Shown here: in pieces, positions 23,504-36,100 of the stretch
Layout: the number at the start of each line of letters is the position of its first letter
How positions within the stretch are numbered: position 1 is the first letter of the stretch
Origin: Pardosa pseudoannulata
Taxonomy: Eukaryota > Arthropoda > Arachnida > Araneae > Lycosidae
Assembly (NCBI GenBank): GCA_032207245.1
Contig: JAGEOH010000228.1
Location: 1 to 64,000 of the forward strand
DNA length: 64,000 nucleotides
Reading direction: 5' to 3'
Position numbers and translations under genes: made by a program
Notes under the pieces: generated by a model
What the model saw: only the letters and a program-made list of their open reading frames with translations
The model's database searches: none
Told to the model about the DNA's origin: nothing

Positions 23504-24980
23504 TTGTCGACGGAAAACGGAACACTGTTTCCGATGCTACTGAAATAAATCTATAGTTCCTTTCATAAACTTTCGACTTATATAAGGAGCGTGTGGTGTC
23601 TGGAATACGATTTGAAAGATATATCGGATTTGCATTTCTACATATTGAAAAATTTGCAAATTCGATTTTATATAACGATGATCCAGAACCATCTCTACTA
23701 CATTATACTGCAGTATAATATAGATTAGTATATATATATCAGTAATTTATATATCCTTCTAATTACAGGTATCTCTTTTAGGAGAACAATTGTTTTAATA
23801 AATAATTCTTTTCCTGTGTTCCGGAAAATTTTGTCTATAATGCTGATTCCTTATATTTAATGAAAAAAATTTCTAAGTCCAGGATCGGGGCAAAATTTGT
23901 GAGCCCAGGCACTGGAGCGAGTTATTTTAGTTCCTGGTCAGTCGGCTCTCAATTAAATTGTCCGTTCGATCCGTTTTCTTAGAAAGTCTACCGCTTGTTT
24001 GTCGACGGAGAACGTAACACTGTTTCCGATGCTACTGAAAAAATTCTATAGTTCCTTTCATAAACTTTCTCCTTATATAAGGAGCGTGTGGTGTCTGGAA
24101 TACGATTTGAGAGATATATCGGATTTGCATTTCTACATATTTAAAAATTTGCAAATTCGATTTTATATAACGATGATCCAGAACCATCTCTACTACATTA
24201 TACTGCAGTATAATATAGATTAGTATATATATATCAGTACCTTATATATCCTTCTAATTACAGGTATCTGTTTTAGGAGAACAATTGTTTTAACAAATTA
24301 TTCTTTTCCTGTGTTCCGGAAAACTTTGTCTATAATGCTGATTCCTTATAATTAATGAAAAAATTTTCTAAGTCCAGGATCGGGGTTTGTGAGCCCAGGC
24401 ACTGGAGCGAGTTATTTTAGTTCCTGGTCAGTCGGCTCTCAATTAAATTGTCCGTTCGATCCGTTTTCTTAATAAGTCTACCGCTTGTTTGTCGACGGAA
24501 AACGGAACACTGTTTCCGATGCTACTGAAATAAATCTATAGTTCCTTTCATAAACTTTCGACTTATATAAGGAGCGTGTGGTGTCTGGAATACGATTTGA
24601 GAGATATATCGGATTTGCATTTCTACATATTGAAAAATTTGCAAATTCGATTTTATATAACGATGATCCAGAACCATCTCTACTACATTATACTGCAGTA
24701 TAATATAGATTAGTATATATATATATCAGTACCTTATATATCTTTCTAATTACAGGTATCTCTTTTAGGAGAACAATTGTTTTAACAAATTATTCTTTTC
24801 CTGTGTTCCGGAAAACTTTGTCTATAATGCTGATTCCTTATAATTAATGAAAACATTTTCTAAGTCCAGGATCGGGGTTTGTGAGCCCAGGCACTGGAGC
24901 GAGTTATTTTAGTTCCTGGTCAGTCGGCTGTCATTTAAATTGTCCGTTCGATCCGTTTACTTAATAAGTCTACCGCTTGT
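23504..24980 (+). repeat. Three-monomer higher-order repeat, copy 1
   Basis: Monomers anchored at 23504, 23999 and 24489. Diagnostic for member 1: CAGTAATTTATATATCC, AATAAATAATTC and GGAAAATTTTG. Diagnostic for member 2: CATATTTAAAAATTTGC and GGTATCTGTTTTAGG. The same succession returns at 24981 and 26425. Confidence 0.75.
24069..24084. repeat. 16-bp TATA palindrome variant
   Basis: Third copy of CTCCTTATATAAGGAG, in the monomer anchored at 23999; the matching member at 26916 has CTCTTTATATAAGGAG, one base off symmetry. Confidence 0.85.
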
Positions 24981-26424
24981 TTGTCGACGGAAAACGGAAC
25001 ACTGTTTCCGATGCTACTGAAATAAATCTATAGTTCCTTTCATAAACTTTCGACTTATATAAGGAGCGTGTGGTGTCTGGAATACGATTTGAAAGATATA
25101 TCGGATTTGCATTTCTACATATTGAAAAATTTGCAAATTCGATTTTATATAACGATGATCCAGAACCATCTCTACTACATTATACTGCAGTATAATATAG
25201 ATTAGTATATATATATCAGTAATTTATATATCCTTCTAATTACAGGTATCTCTTTTAGGAGAACAATTGTTTTAATAAATAATTCTTTTCCTGTGTTCCG
25301 GAAAATTTTGTCTATAATGTCCAGGATCGGGGAAAAATTTGTGAGCCCAGGCACTAAAGCGAGTTATTATAGTTTCTGGTTAGTCGGCTCTCAAGTAAGT
25401 TGTCCGTTCGATCCGTTTTCTTAATAAGTCTACCGCTTGTTTGTCGACGGAAAACGGAACACTGTTTCCGATGCTACTGAAATAAATCTATAGTTCCTTT
25501 CATAAACTTTCGACTTATATAAGGAGCGTGTGGTGTCTGGAATACGATTTGAGAGATATATCGGATTTGCATTTCTACATATTTAAAAATTTGCAAATTC
25601 GATTTTATATAACGATGATCCAGAACCATCTCTACTACATTATACTGCAGTATAATATAGATTAGTATATATATATATCAGTACCTTATATATCCTTCTA
25701 ATTACAGGTATCTGTTTTAGGAGAACAATTGTTTTAACAAATTATTCTTTTCCTGTGTTCCGGAAAACTTTGTCTATAATGCTGATTCCTTATAATTAAT
25801 GAAAAAATTTTCTAAGTCCAGGATCGGGGTTTGTGAGCCCAGGCACTGGAGCGAGTTATTTTAGTTCCTGGTCAGTCGGCTCTCAATTAAATTGTCCGTT
25901 CGATCCGTTTTCTTAATAAGTCTACCGCTTGTTTGTCGACGGAAAACGGAACACTGTTTCCGATGCTACTGAAATAAATCTATAGTTCCTTTCATAAACT
26001 TTCGACTTATATAAGGAGCGTGTGGTGTCTGGAATACGATTTGAGAGATATATCGGATTTGCATTTCTACATATTGAAAAATTTGCAAATTCGATTTTAT
26101 ATAACGATGATCCAGAACCATCTCTACTACATTATACTGCAGTATAATATAGATTAGTATATATATATATCAGTACCTTATATATCCTTCTAATTACAGG
26201 TATCTCTTTTAGGAGAACAATTGTTTTAACAAATTATTCTTTTCCTGTGTTCCGGAAAACTTTGTCTATAATGCTGATTCCTTATAATTAATGAAAAAAT
26301 TTTCTAAGTCCAGGATCGGGGTTTGTGAGCCCAGGCACTGGAGCGAGTTATTTTAGTTCCTGGTCAGTCGGCTCTCAATTAAATTGTCCGTTCGATCCGT
26401 TTTCTTAATAAGTCTACCGCTTGT
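24981..26424 (+). repeat. Three-monomer higher-order repeat, copy 2 (with deletion)
   Basis: Monomers anchored at 24981, 25441 and 25933, with the same diagnostic variants for members 1 and 2. A deletion at 25320 removes about 32 bp between ATAATG and TCCAGGATCGG, shortening the copy to 1444 bp. The first part of member 2 is of the other sequence class, so this copy is a mosaic. Confidence 0.72.
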
Positions 26425-27903
26425 TTGTCGACGGAAAACGGAACACTGTTTCCGATGCTACTGAAATAAATCTATAGTTCCTTTCATAAACTTTCGACTT
26501 ATATAAGGAGCGTGTGGTGTCTGGAATACGATTTGAGAGATATATCGGATTTGCATTTCTACATATTGAAAAATTTGCAAATTCGATTTTATATAACGAT
26601 GATCCAGAACCATCTCTACTACATTATACTGCAGTATAATATAGATTAGTATATATATATCAGTAATTTATATATCCTTCTAATTACAGGTATCTCTTTT
26701 AGGAGAACAATTGTTTTAATAAATAATTCTTTTCCTGTGTTCCGGAAAATTTTGTCTATAATGCTGATTCCTTATATTTAATGAAAAAAATTTCTAAGTC
26801 CAGGATCGGGACAAAATTTGTGAGCCCAGGCACTGGAGCGAGTTATTTTAGTTCCTGGTCAGCCGGCTCTCAATTAAATTGTCCGTTCGATCCGTTTTCT
26901 TAGAAAGTCTACCGCTTGTTTTCGACGGAGAACGTAACACTGTTTCCGATGCTACTGAAAAAATTCTATAGTTCCTTTCATAAACTTTCTCTTTATATAA
27001 GGAGCGTGTGGTGTCTGGAATACGATTTGAGAGATATATCGGATTTGCATTTCTACATATTTAAAAATTTGCAAATTCGATTTTATATAACGATGATCCA
27101 GAACCATCTCTACTACATTATACTGCAGTATAATATAGATTAGTATATATATATATCAGTACCTTATATATCCTTCTAATTACAGGTATCTGTTTTAGGA
27201 GAACAATTGTTTTAACAAATTATTCTTTTCCTGTGTTCCGGAAAACTTTGTCTATAATGCTGATTCCTTATAATTAATGAAAAAATTTTCTAAGTCCAGG
27301 ATCGGGGTTTGTGAGCCCAGGCACTGGAGCGAGTTATTTTAGTTCCTGGTCAGTCGGCTCTCAATTAAATTGTCCGTTCGATCCGTTTTCTTAATAAGTC
27401 TACCGCTTGTTTGTCGACGGAAAACGGAACACTGTTTCCGATGCTACTGAAAAAATTCTATAGTTCCTTTCATAAACTTTCGACTTATATAAGGAGCGTG
27501 TGGTGTCTGGAATACGATTTGAGAGATATATCGGATTTGCATTTCTACATATTGAAAAATTTGCAAATTCGATTTTATATAACGATGATCCAGAACCATC
27601 TCTACTACATTATACTGCAGTATAATATAGATTAGTATATATATATATCAGTACCTTATATATCCTTCTAATTACAGGTATCTGTTTTAGGAGAACAATT
27701 GTTTTAACAAATTATTCTTTTCCTGTGTTCCGGAAAACTTTGTCTATAATGCTGATTCCTTATAATTAATGAAAAAAATGTTCTAAGTCCAGGATCGGGG
27801 TTTGTGAGCCCAGGCACTGGAGCGAGTTATTTTAGTTCCTGGTCAGTCGGCTCTCAATTAAATTGTCCGTTCGATCCGTTTTCTTAATAAGTCTACCGCT
27901 TGT
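26425..27903 (+). repeat. Three-monomer higher-order repeat, copy 3
   Basis: Monomers anchored at 26425, 26916 and 27411. Member 1 again has CAGTAATTTATATATCC and GGAAAATTTTG; member 2 has CATATTTAAAAATTTGC and GGTATCTGTTTTAGG. In member 2 the anchor has lost one base (TTGTTTTCGACGG). Confidence 0.72.
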
Positions 27904-30900
27904 TTGTCGACGGAAAACGTAACACTGTTTCCGATGCTACTGAAATAAATCTATAGTTCCTTTCATAAACTTTCGACTTATATAAGGAGCGTGTGGTGTC
28001 TGGAATACGATTTGAGAGATATATCGGATTTGCATTTCTACATATTGAAAAATTTGCAAATTCGATTTTATATAACGATGATCCAGAACCATCTCTACTA
28101 CATTATACTGCAGTATAATATAGATTAGTATATATATATCAGTACCTTATATATCCTTCTAATTACAGGTATCTCTTTTAGGAGAACAATTGTTTTAACA
28201 AATTATTCTTTTCCTGTGTTCCGGAAAACTTTGTCTATAATGCTGATTCCTTATAATTAATGAAAAGTTTTTCTAAGTCCAGGATCGGGACAAAATTTGT
28301 GAGCCCAGGCACTGGAGCGAGTTATTTTAGTTCCTGGTCAGTCGGCTCTCAATTAAATTGTCCGTTCGATCCGTTTTCTTAGAAAGTCTACCGCTTGTTT
28401 GTCGACGGAGAACGTAACACTGTTTCCGATGCTACTGAAAAAATTCTATAGTTCCTTTCATAAACTTTCGACTTATATAAGGAGCGTGTGGTGTCTGGAA
28501 TACGATTTGAGAGATATATCGGATTTGCATTTCTACATATTGAAAAATTTGCAAATTCGATTTTATATAACGATGATCCAGAACCATCTCTACTACATTA
28601 TACTGCAGTATAATATAGATTAGTATATATATATCAGTACCTTATATATCCTTCTAATTACAGGTATCTCTTTTAGGAGAACAATTGTTTTAACAAATTA
28701 TTCTTTTCCTGTGTTCCGGAAAACTTTGTCTATAATGCTGATTCCTTATAATTAATGAAAAAATTTTCTAAGTCCAGGATCGGGGCAAAATTTGTGAGCC
28801 CAGGCACTGGAGCGAGTTATTTTAGTTCCTGGTCAGTCGGCTCTCAATTAAATTGTCCGTTCGATCCGTTTTCTTAATAAGTCTACCGCTTGTTTGTCGA
28901 CGGAAAACGGAACACTGTTTCCGATGCTACTGAAATAAATCTATAGTTCCTTTTCATAAACTTTCGACTTATATAAGGAGCGTGTGGTGTCTGGAATACG
29001 ATTTGAGAGATATATCGGATTTGCATTTCTACATATTGAAAAATTTGCAAATTCGATTTTATATAACGATGATCCAGAACCATCTCTACTACATTATACT
29101 GCAGTATAATATAGATTAGTATATATATATATCAGTACCTTATATATCCTTCTAATTACAGGTATCTCTTTTAGGAGAACAATTGTTTTAACAAATTATT
29201 CTTTTCCTGTGTTCCGGAAAACTTTGTCTATAATGCTGATTCCTTATAATTAATGAAAAAATTTTCTAAGTCCAGGATCGGGGCAAAATTTGTGAGCCCA
29301 GGCACTGGAGCGAGTTATTTTAGTTCCTGGTCAGTCGGCTCTCAATTAAATTGTCCGTTCGATCCGTTTTCTTAATAAGTCTACCGCTTGTTTGTCGACG
29401 GAAAACGGAACACTGTTTCCGATGCTACTGAAATAAATCTATAGTTCCTTTCATAAACTTTCGACTTATATAAGGAGCGTGTGGTGTCTGGAATACGATT
29501 TGAGAGATATATCGGATTTGCATTTCTACATATTGAAAAATTTGCAAATTCGATTTTATATAACGATGATCCAGAACCATCTCTACTACATTATACTGCA
29601 GTATAATATAGATTAGTATATATATATATCAGTACCTTATATATCCTTCTAATTACAGGTATCTCTTTTAGGAGAACAATTGTTTTAACAAATTATTCTT
29701 TTCCTGTGTTCCGGAAAACTTTGTCTATAATGCTGATTCCTTATAATTAATGAAAAAATTTTCTAAGTCCAGGATCGGGGCAAAATTTGTGAGCCCAGGC
29801 ACTGGAGCGAGTTATTTTAGTTCCTGGTCAGTCGGCTCTCAATTAAATTGTCCGTTCGATCCGTTTTCTTAGAAAGTCTACCGCTTGTTTGTCGACGGAG
29901 AACGTAACACTGTTTCCGATGCTACTGAAAAAATTCTATAGTTCCTTTCATAAACTTTCGACTTATATAAGGAGCGTGTGGTGTCTGGAATACGATTTGA
30001 GAGATATATCGGATTTGCATTTCTACATATTGAAAAATTTGCAAATTCGATTTTATATAACGATGATCCAGAACCATCTCTACTACATTATACTGCAGTA
30101 TAATATAGATTAGTATATATATATATATCAGTACCTTATATATCCTTCTAATTACAGGTATCTCTTTTAGGAGAACAATTGTTTTAACAAATTATTCTTT
30201 TCCTGTGTTCCGGAAAACTTTGTCTATAATGCTGATTACTTAAAATTTAATGAAAAGTTTTTCTAAGTCCAGGATCGGGGCAAAATTTGTGAGCCCAGGC
30301 ACTGGAGCGAGTTATTTTAGTTCCTGGTCAGTCGGCTCTCAATTAAATTGTCCGTTCGATCCGTTTTCTTAATAAGTCTACCGCTTGTTTGTCGACGGAG
30401 AACGTAACACTGTTTCCGATGCTACTGAAAAAATTCTATAGTTCCTTTCATAAACTTTCGACTTATATAAGGAGCGTGTGGTGTCTGGAATACGATTTGA
30501 GAGATATATCGGATTTGCATTTCTACATATTGAAAAATTTGCAAATTCGATTTTATATAACGATGATCCAGAACCATCTCTACTACATTATACTGCAGTA
30601 TAATATAGATTAGTATATATATATCAGTACCTTATATATCCTTCTAATTACAGGTATCTGTTTTAGGAGAACAATTGTTTTAACAAATTATTCTTTTCCT
30701 GTGTTCCGGAAAACTTTGTCTATAATGCTGATTCCTTATAATTAATGAAAAATTTTCTAAGTCCAGGATCGGGGCAAAATTTGTGAGCCCAGGCACTGGA
30801 GCGAGTTATTTTAGTTCCTGGTCAGTCGGCTCTCAATTAAATTGTCCGTTCGATCCGTTTTTTTAATAAGTCTACCGCTTGTTTGTCGACGGAAAACGGA

Positions 30901-32743
30901 ACACTGTTTCCGATGCTACTGAAATAAATCTATAGTTCCTTTCATAAACTTTCGACTTATATAAGGAGCGTGTGGTGTCTGGAATACGATTTGAGAGATA
31001 TATCGGATTTGCATTTCTACATATTGAAAAATTTGCAAATTCGATTTTATATAACGATGATCCAGAACCATCTCTACTACATTATACTGCAGTATAATAT
31101 AGATTAGTATATATATATATATCAGTACCTTATATATCCTTCTAATTACAGGTATCTCTTTTAGGAGAACAGTTGTTTTAACAAATTATTCTTTTCCTGT
31201 GTTCCGGAAAACTTTGTCTATAATGCTGATTCCTTGTATTTAATGAAAAAATTTTCTAAGTCCAGGATCGGGGCAAAATTTGTGAGCCCAGGCACTGGAG
31301 CGAGTTATTTTAGTTCCTGGTCAGTCGGCTGTCATTTAAATTGTCCGTTCGATCCGTTTACTTAATAAGTCTACCGCTTGTTTGTCGACGGAAAACGGAA
31401 CACTGTTTCCGATGCTACTGAAATAAATCTATAGTTCCTTTCATAAACTTTCGACTTATATAAGGAGCGTGTGGTGTCTGGAATACGATTTGAAAGATAT
31501 ATCGGATTTGCATTTCTACATATTGAAAAATTTGCAAATTCGATTTTATATAACGATGATCCAGAACCATCTCTACTACATTATACTGCAGTATAATATA
31601 GATTAGTATATATATATATATATCAGTACCTTATATATCCTTCTAATTACAGGTATCTCTTTTAGGAGAACAATTGTTTTAATAAATAATTCTTTTCCTG
31701 TGTTCCGGAAAACTTTGTCTATAATGCTGATTCCTTATAATTAATGAAAAAATTTTCTAAGTCCAGGATCGGGGCAAAATTTGTGAGCCCAGGCACTGGA
31801 GCGAGTTATTTTAGTTCCTGGTCAGTCGGCTCCCAATTAAATTGTCCGTTCGATCCGTTTTCTTAATAAGTCTACCGCTTGTTTGTCGACGGAGAACGTA
31901 ACACTGTTTCCGATGCTACTGAAAAAATTCTATAGTTCCTTTCATAAACTTTCGACTTATATAAGGAGCGTGTGGTGTCTGGAATACGATTTGAGAGATA
32001 TATCGGATTTGCATTTCTACATATTGAAAAATTTGCAAATTCGATTTTATATAACGATGATCCAGAACCATCTCTACTACATTATACTGCAGTATAATAT
32101 AGATTAGTATATATATATATCAGTACCTTATATATCCTTCTAATTACAGGTATCTCTTTTAGGAGAACAATTGTTTTAACAAATTATTCTATTCCTGTGT
32201 TCCGGAAAACTTTGTCTATAATGCTGATTCCTTATAATTAATGAAAAAATTTTCTAAGTCCAGGATTCTGGCAAAATTTGTGAGCCCAGGCACTGGAGCG
32301 AGTTATTTTAGTTCCTGGTCAGTCGGCTCTCAATTAAATTGTCCGTTCGATCCGTTTTCTTAATAAGTCTACCGCTTGTTTGTCGACGGAGAACGTAACA
32401 CTGTTTCCGATGCTACTGAAATAAATCTATAGTTCCTTTCATAAACTTTCGACTTATATAAGGAGCGTGTGGTGTCTGGAATACGATTTGAGAGATATAT
32501 CGGATTTGCATTTCTACATATTGAAAAATTTGCAATTTCGATTTTATATAACGATGATCCAGAACCATCTCTACTACATTATACTGCAGTATAATATAGA
32601 TTAGTATATATATATATATCAGTACCTTATATATCCTTCTAATTACAGGTATCTCTTTTAGGAGAACAATTGTTTTAATAAATAATTCTTTTCCTGTGTT
32701 CCGGAAAACTTTGTCTATAATGCTGATTCCTTATAATTAATGA

Positions 32744-32850
32744 AAAAATTTTCTAAGTCCAGGATCAATGTTTGTGAGCCCAGGCACTGGAGCGAAAAAT
32801 TTTCTAAGTCCAGGATCGGGGCAAAATTTGTGAGCCCAGGCACTGGAGCG
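32744..32850 (+). repeat. Short tandem duplication at the monomer start
   Basis: About 51 bp (AAAAATTTTCTAAGTCCAGG to GGCACTGGAGCG) occurs twice in a row, at 32744-32794 and 32795-32850. The first copy has ATCAATGTTTGTG in place of ATCGGGGCAAAATTTGTG. It causes the 550-bp spacing between the anchors at 32380 and 32930, close to the right edge of the array. Confidence 0.88.
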
Positions 32851-33083
32851 AGTTATTTTAGTTCCTGGTCAGTCGGCTGTCATTTAAATTGTCCGTTCGA
32901 TCCGTTTACTTAGAACGTCTACCCCTTGTTTGTCGACGGAGAATGGAACACTGTTTCCGATGCTACTGGAATAAATCTATAGTTCCTTTCATAAACTTTC
33001 GCCATATATAAGGAGCGTGTGGTGTCTGGAACACAATTTGAGAAATATATTGGATTTGCATTTCTACATATAGTGAAATTTCT

Positions 33084-33118
33084 GAGTCCAGAGTCCAGAG
33101 TCCAGAGTCCAGAGTCGG
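33084..33118 (+). repeat. GAGTCCA heptamer repeat at the 490-bp/32-bp junction
   Basis: Four copies of GAGTCCA and a partial fifth (GAGTCGG), directly followed by ATTATCGG of the 32-bp satellite. The preceding TTTCTGAGTCCAGAGTCGG resembles the monomer start TTTCTAAGTCCAGGATCGG, so the heptamer probably arose by slippage on that segment. Confidence 0.9.
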
Positions 33119-33150
33119 ATTATCGGTATTATGCTATTATCGGATTATCG

Positions 33151-33194
33151 TCTTTCGGTATAATGCTATTATCGGATAACCTTTTTTCGGTATT
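33151..33194 (+). repeat. Stop-containing variant unit pair (TATAATGC then GGATAACC)
   Basis: One unit has GGTATAATGC in place of GGTATTATGC, and the next has GGATAACCTTTTTTCGG in place of GGATTATCGTCTTTCGG. GGATAACC recurs near 47015, 50023, 51172, 51972, 53284, 53668, 53764, 63075 and 63939, nearly always with the linked TATAATGC. These are the main sources of stop codons in the array. Confidence 0.88.
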
Positions 33195-36100
33195 TTGCTA
33201 TTATCGGATTATCGTCTTTCGGTATAATGCTATTATCGGATTATCGTCTTTCGGTATTTTGCTATTATCGGATTATCGTCTTTCGGTATTTTGCTATTAT
33301 CGGATTATCGTCTTTCGGTATTATGCTATTATCGGATTATCGTCTTTCGGTATTTTGCTATTATCGGATTATCGTCTTTCGGTATAATGCTATTATCGGA
33401 TTATCGTCTTTCGGTATTTTGCTATTATCGGATTATCGTCTTTCGGTATTTTGCTATTATCGGATTATCGTCTTTCGGTATTATGCTATTATCGGATTAT
33501 CGTCTTTCGGTATTTTGCTATTATCGGATTATCGTCTTTCGGTATTTTGCTATTATCGGATTATCGTCTTTCGGTATTATGCTATTATCGGATTATCGTC
33601 TTTCGGTATTATGCTATTATCGGATTATCGTCTTTCGGTATTTTGCTATTATCGGATTATCGTCTTTCGGTATTATGCTATTATCGGATTATCGTCTTTC
33701 GGTATTTTTCTATTATCGGATTATCGTCTTTCGGTATTATGCTATTATCGGATTATCGTCTTTCGGTATTTTGCTATTATCGGATTATCGTCTTTCGGTA
33801 TTTTGCTATTATCGGATTATCGTCTTTCGGTATTATGCTATTATCGGATTATCGTCTTTCGGTATTTTGCTATTATCGGATTATCGTCTTTCGGTATTAT
33901 GCTATTATCGGATTATCGTCTTTCGGTATTATGCTATTATCGGATTATCGTCTTTCGGTATTTTGCTATTATCGGATTATCGTCTTTCGGTATTTTGCTA
34001 TTATCGGATTATCGTCTTTCGGTATTATGCTATTATCGGATTATCGTCTTTCGGTATTATGCTATTATCGGATTATCGTCTTTCGGTATTATGCTATTAT
34101 CGGATTATCGTCTTTCGGTATTATGCTATTATCGGATTATCGTCTTTCGGTATTTTGCTATTATCGGATTATCGTCTTTCGGTATTATGCTATTATCGGA
34201 TTATCGTCTTTCGGTATTTTGCTATTATCGGATTATCGTCTTTCGGTATTATGCTATTATCGGATTATCGTCTTTCGGTATTATGCTATTATCGGATTAT
34301 CGTCTTTCGGTATTATGCTATTATCGGATTATCGTCTTTCGGTATTTTTCTATTATCGGATTATCGTCTTTCGGTATTATGCTATTATCGGATTATCGTC
34401 TTTCGGTATTATGCTATTATCGGATTATCGTCTTTCGGTATTATGCTATTATCGGATTATCGTCTTTCGGTATTATGCTATTATCGGATTATCGTCTTTC
34501 GGTATTTTGCTATTATCGGATTATCGTCTTTCGGTATTATGCTATTATCGGATTATCGTCTTTCGGTATTATGCTATTATCGGATTATCGTCTTTCGGTA
34601 TTATGCTATTATCGGATTATCGTCTTTCGGTATTATGCTATTATCGGATTATCGTCTTTCGGTATTTTGCTATTATCGGATTATCGTCTTTCGGTATTTT
34701 GCTATTATCGGATTATCGTCTTTCGGTATTTTGCTATTATCGGATTATCGTCTTTCGGTATTATGCTATTATCGGATTATCGTCTTTCGGTATTTTGCTA
34801 TTATCGGATTATCGTCTTTCGGTATTTTGCTATTATCGGATTATCGTCTTTCGGTATTATGCTATTATCGGATTATCGTCTTTCGGTATTTTGCTATTAT
34901 CGGATTATCGTCTTTCGGTATTTTGCTATTATCGGATTATCGTCTTTCGGTATTATGCTATTATCGGATTATCGTCTTTCGGTATTATGCTATTATCGGA
35001 TTATCGTCTTTCGGTATTATGCTATTATCGGATTATCGTCTTTCGGTATTATGCTATTATCGGATTATCGTCTTTCGGTATTTTGCTATTATCGGATTAT
35101 CGTCTTTCGGTATTATGCTATTATCGGATTATCGTCTTTCGGTATTATGCTATTATCGGATTATCGTCTTTCGGTATTATGCTATTATCGGATTATCGTC
35201 TTTCGGTATTATGCTATTATCGGATTATCGTCTTTCGGTATTATGCTATTATCGGATTATCGTCTTTCGGTATTTATGCTATTATCAGGATTATCGTCTT
35301 TCGGTATTATGCTATTATCGGATTATCGTCTTTCGGTATTTTGCTATTATCGGATTATCGTCTTTCGGTATTATGCTATTATCGGATTATCGTCTTTCGG
35401 TATTATGCTATTATCGGATTATCGTCTTTCGGTATTATGCTATTATCGGATTATCGTCTTTCGGTATTTTGCTATTATCGGATTATCGTCTTTCGGTATT
35501 ATGCTATTATCGGATTATCGTCTTTCGGTATTATGCTATTATCGGATTATCGTCTTTCGGTATTTTGCTATTATCGGATTATCGTCTTTCGGTATTTTGC
35601 TATTATCGGATTATCGTCTTTCGGTATTATGCTATTATCGGATTATCGTCTTTCGGTATTATGCTATTATCGGATTATCGTCTTTCGGTATTATGCTATT
35701 ATCGGATTATCGTCTTTCGGTATTATGCTATTATCGGATTATCGTCTTTCGGTATTTTGCTATTATCGGATTATCGTCTTTCGGTATTTTGCTATTATCG
35801 GATTATCGTCTTTCGGTATTTTGCTATTATCGGATTATCGTCTTTCGGTATTTTGCTATTATCGGATTATCGTCTTTCGGTATTATGCTATTATCGGATT
35901 ATCGTCTTTCGGTATTTTGCTATTATCGGATTATCGTCTTTCGGTATTATGCTATTATCGGATTATCGTCTTTCGGTATTTTGCTATTATCGGATTATCG
36001 TCTTTCGGTATTATGCTATTATCGGATTATCGTCTTTCGGTATTATGCTATTATCGGATTATCGTCTTTCGGTATTATGCTATTATCGGATTATCGTCTT

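Larger units (their letters stand above)
12196..33083 (+). repeat. 490-bp satellite array (about 42 monomers)
   Basis: Head-to-tail copies. The anchor TTGTCGACGG occurs at 12328, 12821, 13314, 13815, 14316, 14810, 15300, 15799, 16360, 16852, 17343, 17840, 18353, 18862, 19358, 19848, 20359, 20854, 21346, 21838, 22513, 23012, 23504, 23999, 24489, 24981, 25441, 25933, 26425, 26916 (variant), 27411, 27904, 28399, 28894, 29392, 29889, 30389, 30883, 31382, 31883, 32380 and 32930. The usual period is 490-501 bp; outliers come from TA-tract growth (561 bp), an inserted island (675), a deletion (460) and a duplication (550). Copies are very similar inside and more diverged at both edges. Two classes exist: one with GAAAAAATTC, in which a 74-codon frame without ATG start stays open, and one with GAAATAAATC, in which it stops. 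I see no convincing gene. The last copy is truncated near 33080. Confidence 0.95.

Noticed and set aside
28883..29083. 66-codon reverse-strand frame
   Set aside because: Open in only one monomer because of a single extra T near 28951; the corresponding frame is closed in the other copies.
12196..33083. CENP-B box in the 490-bp monomer
   Set aside because: The GTTCGATCCGTTTTC segment keeps TTCG but lacks the required downstream A and CGGG positions of the CENP-B box.
12196..33083. 490-bp unit as a tandem Helitron or other intact transposon
   Set aside because: CTAA in TTTCTAAG could be read as a CTRR Helitron end, but there is no clear adjacent hairpin and no A/T insertion joint. No terminal inverted repeats or long terminal repeats were seen.
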